The position numbers and the translations under genes are program-made. This document shows, piece by piece, positions 1 through 5,571 of a DNA stretch of 6,556 bases. Location: contig JABSPG010000234.1 in assembly GCA_013214445.1 (NCBI GenBank), positions 1-6,556 on the forward strand. The letters are read 5' to 3'. Numbering within the stretch: the first letter of the stretch is position 1; each line of letters starts with the position of its first letter. Source of the DNA: Ekhidna sp. Its GTDB lineage: Bacteria; Bacteroidota; Bacteroidia; Cytophagales; Cyclobacteriaceae. The notes below the pieces were generated by a model. That model searched no databases. It saw only the letters and a program-made list of their open reading frames with translations, and had not been told where the DNA came from.

Positions 1-419
1 GGTTGAAGCTCTACTGCATCCTCCATTAAGGAGCTGCTTTTCATACCTAAGATCATTCCCTTCATAGGGCTATATGCCATCACAAGTCCATAGGTAGATG
101 ACAAAACCGCTCGTGGTTCTCCCCATTGCGGATTCTCGTCAATCAAGTCCTTCAACAAATCAATGGCCTCATCCTTGTATTCATCAAAGGTCTCTTCATC
201 CTGATCTGCCATTGTGTTATTTAATAGACCGTACATAGCTAGAGCTGTCTCAAAACTCTTCGCTCCACTTTCTTTCTTGGCCATTTGGACACTCTTCTCC
301 CATAGTGTTTTGCTGGCCTTCAGATAAGCTGAATATTGGACTTCTGACGAATTCTGAGCACTTACAGTAACTGTTAGCACTAGCGTAAATAGTATAATTA
401 GCGTTTTCATAATGTTCAT
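1..419 (-). CDS. Secreted TPR-like helical protein of unknown function (5' part, runs off the left edge)
   Basis: Reading leftward from ATG at 417-419 there are 139 uninterrupted codons, and the gene leaves the window without a stop. A second ATG at 408-410 (codon 4) is equally plausible and gives a more typical signal peptide start (MKTLIILFTLVL). Residues about 4-21 form a signal peptide: Lys, a hydrophobic core, then VSA before QN, a good signal peptidase I site. The mature part is rich in Ala, Lys, Glu and Leu and looks all-helical. It includes a stretch reading FETALAMYGLLNNTM and, near the edge, YSPMKGMILGMKSSSLMEDA, which resembles helical TPR-like secreted proteins of Bacteroidota. 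I assign no enzymatic function. The protein is probably periplasmic. A palindrome matching the operator of the neighbouring regulator operon lies 63-83 bases upstream of the ATG, so the gene may be controlled by that regulator. The coding call is firm; the family assignment is a resemblance only. Confidence 0.82.
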   Translation of the reverse strand, partial: MNIMKTLIILFTLVLTVTVSAQNSSEVQYSAYLKASKTLWEKSVQMAKKESGAKSFETALAMYGLLNNTMADQDEETFDEYKDEAIDLLKDLIDENPQWGEPRAVLSSTYGLVMAYSPMKGMILGMKSSSLMEDAVELQ

Positions 420-481
420 TTTAGTTCGATGTAAAAGTTTTGACAGACCATTTAATGCTGGCCTAAATACATATTATTAAA

Positions 482-502
482 CTGGTTTATCTTATAAACT
501 AT
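482..502. promoter_or_regulatory. Second, imperfect copy of the regulator operator (core GTTTAT-N3-ATAAAC)
   Basis: This 21-base site matches the perfect palindrome at 1412-1432 at 17 of 21 positions and keeps the symmetric core GTTTAT (485-490), three bases, ATAAAC (494-499). It lies in the 97-base gap between the regulator stop (517) and the secreted-protein start (419). An overlapping perfect inverted repeat, CTTATA (491-496) with TATAAG (500-505), extends it to the right. I find no convincing -33/-7 pair around it: a TA dinucleotide sits at the expected -7 offset, but the TTTG that should follow is absent. Binding by the neighbouring winged-helix protein is inferred. Confidence 0.6.
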
Positions 503-516
503 AAGTTGAAAAAAAA

Positions 517-804
517 TTAAGCGATATATCCTTTCAAATTATTGACATAGTCCTCAAAAGCTTTGATCCCGACCTTTGTAATGCTGCAAGTCGTCACAGG
601 CTTCTTTCCCTTAAAGGATTTAGTGACGCTGATATATCCTGCATTTGAAAGCTTATCTAACTGTACGCTCAAGTTACCAGCTGTAGCCCCTGTCTTCTCC
701 TTTATGAAGACAAACTCTGCCGAGTCTACTCCAATCAGTAGGGACATGACCCCTAGCCTCAACTGTGAGTGTAAAAGCGGATCTAAATCTTTAAACTTGC
801 TCAC
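517..804 (-). CDS. Small winged-helix transcriptional regulator (HTH_34 / MarR-like fold)
   Basis: This 95-residue protein is essentially one winged-helix domain, a DNA-binding regulator acting as a dimer in the cytoplasm if it follows its family. Residues 9-26 (LLHSQLRLGVMSLLIGVD) match the first helix typical of HTH_34 proteins. Residues 29-36 are the second helix, and 40-55 (ATAGNLSVQLDKLSNAG) the recognition helix. Residues 57-76 form the Lys-rich wing (SFKGKKPVTT), and 77-93 a C-terminal dimerisation helix. No Cys-rich metal site or separate ligand domain is visible. The start is GTG at 802-804, chosen because the next Met (residue 20) would remove the conserved first helix. It overlaps the end of the upstream membrane-protein gene by 14 bases, which suggests translational coupling. 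A T-run follows the stop, but no good hairpin precedes it. Two palindromes flank the operon and are the likely binding sites, implying autoregulation. Confidence 0.9.
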   Translation of the reverse strand: MSKFKDLDPLLHSQLRLGVMSLLIGVDSAEFVFIKEKTGATAGNLSVQLDKLSNAGYISVTKSFKGKKPVTTCSITKVGIKAFEDYVNNLKGYIA

Positions 805-1372
805 TCTCTGCTTTTTTTAGTAAGTATCCCGGAATCAAATATCCCAAAATCAACGCAATAGAAGCGACAAGGTACTGATCATTTACAGAAACATTGAATG
901 CGATCAAAGCGCTTACTCCCAAGGCAATTCCACCTAATATCAATGGTTTGAATTTCAAGAGAAAACCGGATAAATAAGTTGCCAACCCAGAAAAAAGCAG
1001 GATCACTGCATTGTGATTAAAGTCAAGTCTATGCATCGAGAACAATAAAACAATAATTGCAATAAATACTGCCATCCAAAGATGCGTATACACTTTATCG
1101 TAGTGACTGACCACCTTAGCATTCCGATCTCGACGAGCACTATGAATCATGGTTATAATCATGGCTGGAATCATTAAAATCCAGACGATATAAGGATGTT
1201 CATACCAACTGAACTTCTCAATCAGATAGTGTCCAAGGTTTGCCAAAGCAACCACCCAGCCCCATAGCAAGAAATAGAAGCTGCCCCCCTTGGCTACATT
1301 TCGCTTAGCCTGGCCAATCATATTCGTGATTAGCTCGAGACTCTCTTCTTTTGATAACTGTTTTTCATTCAT
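791..1372 (-). CDS. Six-helix inner-membrane protein of unknown function, operon partner of the regulator
   Basis: The gene encodes 193 residues from ATG at 1370-1372. An upstream in-frame TTG at 1388-1390 would add six residues, but it lies almost at the predicted transcription start and the extension looks non-coding, so ATG is preferred. A short charged amphipathic N-terminus (SKEESLELITNMIGQAKRN) is followed by six predicted membrane helices at roughly residues 31-50, 60-77, 97-113, 121-140, 143-161 and 167-185. The first helix is aromatic-rich (SFYFLLWGWVVALANLGHY). No catalytic or transport motif is visible and I cannot assign a function. It is translated from the same message as the winged-helix regulator, with overlapping ends. 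Such pairs often act together, the membrane protein being a target, antagonist or sensor of the regulator; that role is inference. The promoter directly upstream contains a perfect palindrome. Confidence 0.87.
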   Translation of the reverse strand: MNEKQLSKEESLELITNMIGQAKRNVAKGGSFYFLLWGWVVALANLGHYLIEKFSWYEHPYIVWILMIPAMIITMIHSARRDRNAKVVSHYDKVYTHLWMAVFIAIIVLLFSMHRLDFNHNAVILLFSGLATYLSGFLLKFKPLILGGIALGVSALIAFNVSVNDQYLVASIALILGYLIPGYLLKKAESEQV

Positions 1373-1401
1373 AATAATTGTTCTTTTCAATTAATACGAC
1401 A

Positions 1402-1433
1402 CAAATGTAAATTGGTTTATATTATAAACCAAA
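1402..1433 (-). promoter_or_regulatory. Bacteroidota-type promoter of the membrane protein / regulator operon
   Basis: Read on the minus strand, a -33 box TTTG (1430-1433) and a -7 box TACATTTG (1402-1409) are separated by 20 bases. Both match the Bacteroidota primary sigma consensus (TTTG / TAnnTTTG) exactly, and the spacing is in the normal range. The start codon at 1372 lies 29 bases beyond the -7 box, leaving a short leader with a weak AAAAGAA ribosome-binding region. The spacer is almost entirely occupied by a palindromic operator. The -33 box begins only 8 bases after the T-run of the clpC terminator. Confidence 0.72.
1412..1432. promoter_or_regulatory. Perfect palindromic operator inside the operon promoter
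   Basis: Two 10-base arms, TTGGTTTATA (1412-1421) and its exact reverse complement (1423-1432), flank a single base at 1422. The site covers the spacer and three bases of the -33 box of the promoter of the membrane protein/regulator operon. A dimer bound here would block RNA polymerase, so repression is the expected effect. The likely binder is the winged-helix protein encoded in the same operon, because a second copy of the motif lies at the other end of that operon (482-502) and I noticed no further copy in the window. Confidence 0.75.
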
Positions 1434-1440
1434 AATTCCA

Positions 1441-1472
1441 AAAAAAACAGGTCAAACTAGTTGTCGACCTGC
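1441..1472 (-). terminator. Rho-independent terminator of clpC
   Basis: On the minus strand, 7 bases after the clpC stop, a stem of CAGGTC (1466-1471) pairs with GACCTG (1448-1453) around a 12-base loop. The loop contains the self-complementary stretch AACTAGTT. A run of seven T follows directly (1441-1447). A G-T pair may extend the stem by one. This is a standard intrinsic terminator layout and separates clpC from the downstream operon, which has its own promoter. Confidence 0.75.
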
Positions 1473-1479
1473 TTAAGTA

Positions 1480-4041
1480 CTATTTTTCTTTCTTATCCTC
1501 CTTTTTTGAGGGCTTCTTCTTTTTCAGCTTGATATTCAATTCCTCATGCTTACCATCCCAGTCTGCTACTAAAACGTCCCCTTCTTGGATTTCACCTTTT
1601 AGTATTTCTTCAGCCACCGGATCTTCCAAGTGCTTCTGAACAGCTCTGGCTAGTGGTCTTGCTCCATACTGTGGATCATATCCCTTCTCAGCAAGAAATT
1701 CCTTTGCCTTCTTGGTAAGCTCTATTGAATATCCCAAATCTGTGATTCTTTCAAAGAGCTTTCCTAAGGTAATATCTATGATCTTGAATATATCTTCTTT
1801 CTCCAAAGAGTTGAAAATAATCACATCATCAAGCCTGTTGAGAAACTCTGGACTGAAGGTCTTCTTCAAAGCATTCTGTATAGTAGACTTCATCATTTCG
1901 TCCATGCTATCCTTCCTGCTTTGAGTCGCAAAACCTATACCTGCACCAAAGTCTTTCAAGTCACGCACGCCAATATTTGAAGTCATGATGATCAAAGTAT
2001 TTCTGAAGTCAACTTTTCTACCAAGACCATCTGTAAGTACACCGTCATCCAATACTTGTAATAAAATATTAAATACGTCAGGATGCGCTTTTTCAATCTC
2101 GTCTAGCAATACTACACTGTAGGGCTTCCTTCTAACCTTTTCGGTAAGTTGTCCACCTTCTTCATATCCAACATATCCTGGAGGCGCTCCAACAAGACGA
2201 GATACTGAGAATTTTTCCATGTATTCACTCATATCGATTCTTACGAGCGAATCCTCCTTATCAAACAAGAACGATGAGAGTACTTTGGCCATCTCAGTCT
2301 TACCAACACCAGTAGGACCAAGGAAAACAAACGAACCAATTGGCTTCTTAGGATCTTTCAATCCCACCCGAGTTCGCTGGATCGCTTTAGCAAGTTTCTT
2401 AATTGCTTCGTCCTGACCAATAACTTTTCCCTGAAGCTCCTTGCCCATAGTCAAGAGCTTGGCACTTTCATTCTCAGCAATTCGCTTGGTAGGTATACCA
2501 GTCATCATGGCAATTACATCCGCCACGTTATCCTCTCCTACCTCATACCTTTTAGTTCTGGTCTCCTCTTCCCAACGAGTCTTCTCATCTTCCAATTGAG
2601 CGATGAGCTTCTTTTCTCTGTCTCTTAGCTGAGCTGCCTCTTCGTATTTCTGACTCTTAACAACTTTGTTCTTCTCCTTCTTCACATCCTCAATCTGATC
2701 CTCTAGCTCAGTAATGATTTTCGGAACATTGATGTTGTTGATGTGAACTCTGGCTCCTGCCTCGTCCATAACATCAATCGCTTTATCCGGTAAGAATCGA
2801 TCAGAAATATACCTATCAGAAAGTCCTACACATGCCTTTATTGCCTCCGGTGTGTAATTCACGTGATGGTGGCTCTCGTACTTATCCTTAATGTTATCTA
2901 GAATCTGCAATGTCTCCTCAGGTGAGGTAGCATCAACCATTACCATCTGGAATCTACGAGCTAAGGCACCATCTTTTTCAATATACTGTCGGTATTCATC
3001 AAGGGTCGTTGCTCCGATGCATTGTATCTCTCCCCGTGCAAGTGCTGGTTTAAACATATTGGATGCATCCAATGAACCTGATGCGCCTCCCGCACCAACA
3101 ATTGTATGAAGCTCATCGATGAATAAAATGACTTCAGGAGACTTTTCAATCTCATTCATCACTGCTTTCATTCGCTCTTCAAACTGCCCACGATACTTAG
3201 TTCCGGCTACCAAAGATGCTAGGTCTAGCGTGACCACTCTTTTCCCAAAAAGTATTCTAGATACTTTCTTTTGAGTAATTCTCAAAGCAAGACCTTCTGC
3301 AATTGCCGTCTTACCAACCCCAGGCTCACCAATAAGAATAGGATTATTTTTCTTTCTTCTACTCAGTACTTGAGCGACTCGCTCAATTTCCTTTTCCCGT
3401 CCTATAATGGGGTCTAGTTTATCTTCTTCTGCAAGTTTGGTCAGATCCCTTCCAAAATTATCAAGAACAGGAGTTCTGGACTTCTCATTACCTTTCTCCT
3501 TTCCTGAGGAAGCTCTTCCTGAACCTCTGGAGCTACTTGCATACAAATCATCTCCTTCATCATTTGGATCATCAGTATCTGCTGATGCCATTGGATTTTC
3601 AGTTTGGTATTCTAACATCTCCTTTACTAGATCGTAGTTTACCTCAAACTTCTCGAGTATTTGTGTCGCCAAGTTATCCTCATCTCTTAGGATTGACAAA
3701 AGCAAGTGTTCAGTGCCTATTAGTGCACTCTTAAAAATCTTTGCTTCCAGATAAGTGATTTTCAATACCTTCTCAGATTGCCTTGTCAACGGAATATTTG
3801 CTAAGTTTTTAACATTGCTGGTGGCAGTACCCTTAGTAGCCTGCTCTATCGCAGATCTCAATTCCTTCATGGACAGGCCTAGCTTTTTCATCACACTCAC
3901 TGCAACTCCCTCTCCTTCTCTAATCATTCCAAGCAACAAGTGCTCTGTTCCAATATAATCGTGTCCCAACCTTAGTGCTTCTTCACGACTAAGTGAGATT
4001 ACCTCTTTAACTCTGTTCGAAAATTTCGCCTCTTTTGACAT
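1480..4041 (-). CDS. clpC: ClpC, ATP-dependent Hsp100 unfoldase (regulatory subunit of a Clp protease)
   Basis: ClpC is a cytoplasmic hexameric AAA+ machine that unfolds proteins and feeds them to ClpP. The 853-residue product has all expected parts in order. Two Clp N-terminal repeats lie at about residues 5-143 (GHDYIGTEHLLLGMI, then LIGTEHLLLSIL). AAA+ module 1 has Walker A GEPGVGKT (238-245), pore loop KYRG (282-285) and Walker B VILFIDE (304-310). A middle domain includes a UVR-like motif (KYEEAAQLRDREKKL, about 465-479). AAA+ module 2 has Walker A GPTGVGKT (575-582), pore loop GYVG (622-625) and Walker B VVLLDE (643-648). A ClpP-docking loop with IGF follows at 702-704, so a protease partner is expected; none is encoded in this window. 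It is about 40 residues longer than Bacillus ClpC, mainly through an acidic, Ser/Gly-rich linker (about 150-190) and a Lys-rich tail. The ATG at 4039-4041 has GAAAGG (4050-4055) eight bases upstream. It appears monocistronic. Confidence 0.98.
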   Translation of the reverse strand: MSKEAKFSNRVKEVISLSREEALRLGHDYIGTEHLLLGMIREGEGVAVSVMKKLGLSMKELRSAIEQATKGTATSNVKNLANIPLTRQSEKVLKITYLEAKIFKSALIGTEHLLLSILRDEDNLATQILEKFEVNYDLVKEMLEYQTENPMASADTDDPNDEGDDLYASSSRGSGRASSGKEKGNEKSRTPVLDNFGRDLTKLAEEDKLDPIIGREKEIERVAQVLSRRKKNNPILIGEPGVGKTAIAEGLALRITQKKVSRILFGKRVVTLDLASLVAGTKYRGQFEERMKAVMNEIEKSPEVILFIDELHTIVGAGGASGSLDASNMFKPALARGEIQCIGATTLDEYRQYIEKDGALARRFQMVMVDATSPEETLQILDNIKDKYESHHHVNYTPEAIKACVGLSDRYISDRFLPDKAIDVMDEAGARVHINNINVPKIITELEDQIEDVKKEKNKVVKSQKYEEAAQLRDREKKLIAQLEDEKTRWEEETRTKRYEVGEDNVADVIAMMTGIPTKRIAENESAKLLTMGKELQGKVIGQDEAIKKLAKAIQRTRVGLKDPKKPIGSFVFLGPTGVGKTEMAKVLSSFLFDKEDSLVRIDMSEYMEKFSVSRLVGAPPGYVGYEEGGQLTEKVRRKPYSVVLLDEIEKAHPDVFNILLQVLDDGVLTDGLGRKVDFRNTLIIMTSNIGVRDLKDFGAGIGFATQSRKDSMDEMMKSTIQNALKKTFSPEFLNRLDDVIIFNSLEKEDIFKIIDITLGKLFERITDLGYSIELTKKAKEFLAEKGYDPQYGARPLARAVQKHLEDPVAEEILKGEIQEGDVLVADWDGKHEELNIKLKKKKPSKKEDKKEK

Positions 4042-4065
4042 GCGTTTAGCCTTTCGCTTTTAGTA

Positions 4066-4099
4066 AAAATATAGGATATATGAAGAAATATCCTTCAAT
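4066..4099 (-). promoter_or_regulatory. Candidate clpC promoter with an inverted repeat in its spacer
   Basis: On the minus strand a -7-like box TATATTTT (4066-4073; consensus TAnnTTTG, last base differs) lies 22 bases downstream of ATTG (4096-4099; consensus TTTG). The -7 box ends 24 bases before the clpC ATG, a distance similar to that seen for the better promoter at 1402-1433. The spacer is filled by an inverted repeat of AGGATAT (4073-4079) and ATATCCT (4088-4094) around eight bases. Both boxes are imperfect and the region is AT-rich, so the call is tentative. Confidence 0.35.
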
Positions 4100-4140
4100 G
4101 TAGTTCAAAAACGTGAGCAATTTCAGATTTGTTCATTCTA

Positions 4141-4168
4141 TTGTCGAAATACTAAAAAGTATCGACAA
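4141..4168. repeat. Hairpin in the WbqC-clpC gap (possible terminator or leader structure)
   Basis: TTGTCGA (4141-4147) pairs with TCGACAA (4162-4168). After a 2-base bulge (4148-4149), TACT (4150-4153) pairs with AGTA (4158-4161) around an AAAA loop, giving an 11-base-pair stem. It lies 17 bases after the stop of the WbqC-like gene, in the right place for a transcription terminator. However, no T-run follows on the minus strand, so it would be at best an incomplete intrinsic terminator or an RNA 3'-end stabiliser. Confidence 0.5.
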
Positions 4169-4184
4169 ATTTACTTTACGAGCT

Positions 4185-4799
4185 TCAGCTTAAAGATGAT
4201 AGTTTGATAAGCTGAGTCGCATTTGGGCCTTCATTCATCAATAAATCGACGATGCTCAGATTTGGTACAAAGGTACCACCAAACAACTGATTATAAGGCG
4301 CGGGAGTATACAAATCTCTCCCTTCAAAACTCTTTTTGGGAACTATGAGATTTCTGTACTCTGGATTTACCTCATGGCGATATTCCTCACTCAACGTAAT
4401 TTTCTTTTGCCACTGCAATATCTTGAAGCATAGTTTAATGAACGTCACATTCAGCTCGACAAGACTTTCCCATTTAGTATCCCAAACCGATCTAAATTCG
4501 GCTTCAAAGTACTCGAAAAAGGGTGCTTTACCATATGCTGAATAAAAGGCTCCCCAATGATCCTTTACCCATCTTTGAGAATGATCAATCTCAACTTCCA
4601 AAGTTCTGCTGCCATTCGAATACTTTGCAGGTACTACAAGAGATTGAACCTTATTGGACGTCAGAAAATAAGCACGATTTCGGTAAGTCTGCTTTGGAAA
4701 GGACTCATGTATCTCAAAGCATATTTCATCAAAATGAGAAAGTAAAACGAAGTATTCAATACTGCCCAAATAATGGGGTTCTATAAGAAGAGGACTCAT
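4185..4799 (-). CDS. WbqC-like family protein
   Basis: The 204-residue cytoplasmic protein matches the WbqC-like family (Pfam WbqC). This family is common in Bacteroidota and is named after a gene in an O-antigen cluster; its biochemical role is not established. Recognisable parts are the N-terminal IEPHYLGSIEYFVLLSHFD (residues 6-24), KQTYRNR (36-42), a VPAKY strand (56-60) and the HWGAFYSAYGKAPFFEYF block (81-98). The C-terminal block PYNQLFGGTFVPNL (168-181) continues into SIVDLLMNEGP (182-192). The length is normal and the ends look complete. Its ATG (4797-4799) overlaps the TGA of the upstream Sua5/YciO gene in an ATGA arrangement, so the two are almost certainly co-transcribed and translationally coupled. 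No sugar-related gene is nearby, so the neighbourhood gives no support for an O-antigen role. Confidence 0.9.
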   Translation of the reverse strand: MSPLLIEPHYLGSIEYFVLLSHFDEICFEIHESFPKQTYRNRAYFLTSNKVQSLVVPAKYSNGSRTLEVEIDHSQRWVKDHWGAFYSAYGKAPFFEYFEAEFRSVWDTKWESLVELNVTFIKLCFKILQWQKKITLSEEYRHEVNPEYRNLIVPKKSFEGRDLYTPAPYNQLFGGTFVPNLSIVDLLMNEGPNATQLIKLSSLS

Positions 4800-5422
4800 C
4801 CAATAATATTGATATCACCCATTCCTTCTCGAACAATTTCTGGTTCATCTCCCGTGCAATCGACAATAGTGCTGGCATGAATTTGACCAAAACCGCCATC
4901 AATCACTACATCAACTAGATTTTTGAAATCATCAAAAATGAGTTCAGGGTCAGTAGCGTGATCATTGATGCTATCATCATGAATCGAAGTAGTTATGATG
5001 GGATTACCTAATTCCTTTACAATCTCTCTGGGAATATTGTTATCAGAGATTCGAATCCCTACAGTTTTCTTCTTCACATTCAGAATTTTTGGAACCTTCG
5101 TTGAGGACTCCAGAATAAATGTATACGGGCCAGGTAGTGCTTTTTTCATCAGCTTGAAAGTAGGAGTATCTAAATGGCGCGTATACTCGGAAATGTGACT
5201 CAAATCATAGCAGATGAAGGAAAGGTTTAGATGCTTTCCTTTTATTCCTTTAATCTGACGAATTCTTTCAATTGCCTTGTGATTAAATATATCACATCCT
5301 AAACCATAGACTGTGTCAGTTGGATAAATGATCACTCCATCGTTTCGAAGCACCTCAACAACCTCTGATATCTTCTTTTTTTCAGGGTTTTCTTCGTAAA
5401 GTTTGATGAATTCGGCAGGCAT
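4796..5422 (-). CDS. Sua5/YciO/YrdC family protein, probable L-threonylcarbamoyladenylate synthase (YciO-type)
   Basis: Members of this family make threonylcarbamoyl-AMP from threonine, bicarbonate and ATP for t6A modification of tRNAs that read ANN codons. YciO-type members are less well defined in vivo. The 208-residue protein is a single YrdC domain without the extra C-terminal Sua5 domain. Visible motifs are YPTDTVYGLGCD (33-44), LPGPYTFIL (96-104), VGIRISD (121-127), PIITTSI (141-147), DGG (175-177), STIVDCT (184-190) and VREG (197-200). The KxR motif of YrdC is replaced by KGIKGKHLNLSF (58-69), resembling YciO. The start is ATG at 5420-5422, where MPAEFIKLYEENP matches the usual N-terminus in Bacteroidota. 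An upstream TTG at 5479 would add 19 unconvincing residues. First gene of an operon with the WbqC-like gene and divergent from inositol-3-phosphate synthase. No confident promoter was found upstream. Confidence 0.9.
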   Translation of the reverse strand: MPAEFIKLYEENPEKKKISEVVEVLRNDGVIIYPTDTVYGLGCDIFNHKAIERIRQIKGIKGKHLNLSFICYDLSHISEYTRHLDTPTFKLMKKALPGPYTFILESSTKVPKILNVKKKTVGIRISDNNIPREIVKELGNPIITTSIHDDSINDHATDPELIFDDFKNLVDVVIDGGFGQIHASTIVDCTGDEPEIVREGMGDINIIG

Positions 5423-5571
5423 GTTTTTTTCTACGTTTTCAGACAAGTTAGCAAAAGCACTTAAAACAGCGTTTTCCAAATCAAATTATGAAAATGTTAA
5501 GCTTATCCAATCGGGATTATTTTATTTTGCGGAAATTTTTGTTCGTTCTTTGGGGATGATCGAAATTCCAG
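5423..5571. other. Divergent intergenic region between the Sua5/YciO gene and inositol-3-phosphate synthase
   Basis: This 149-base AT-rich gap must hold promoters for both directions. I checked both strands for the Bacteroidota TTTG / TAnnTTTG pair and found only partial matches. On the plus strand these are TTATTTTG (5522-5529) and AATTTTTG (5534-5541), on the minus strand TAACTTGT (5443-5450), and none has a -33 box at proper spacing. GGGGAT at 5552-5557 is a purine-rich stretch too far from the ATG at 5572 to be a good ribosome-binding site. No repeat or operator is evident. Confidence 0.5.

Noticed and set aside
508..516. Intrinsic terminator after the regulator gene
   Set aside because: A T-run is present on the minus strand, but no stable hairpin precedes it. 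GATATATC in the gene end is too short and AT-rich to count.
1373..1390. TTG-initiated extension of the six-helix membrane protein
   Set aside because: It begins 12 bases beyond the -7 box, almost at the expected transcription start, and adds only MKRTII before a well-placed ATG.
4523..4786. Plus-strand open frame of 87 codons
   Set aside because: Antisense to the WbqC-like gene, with no start context and no recognisable product.
5423..5479. TTG-initiated N-terminal extension of the Sua5/YciO protein
   Set aside because: The 19 extra residues do not resemble family members, and the ATG at 5420-5422 gives the normal N-terminus.
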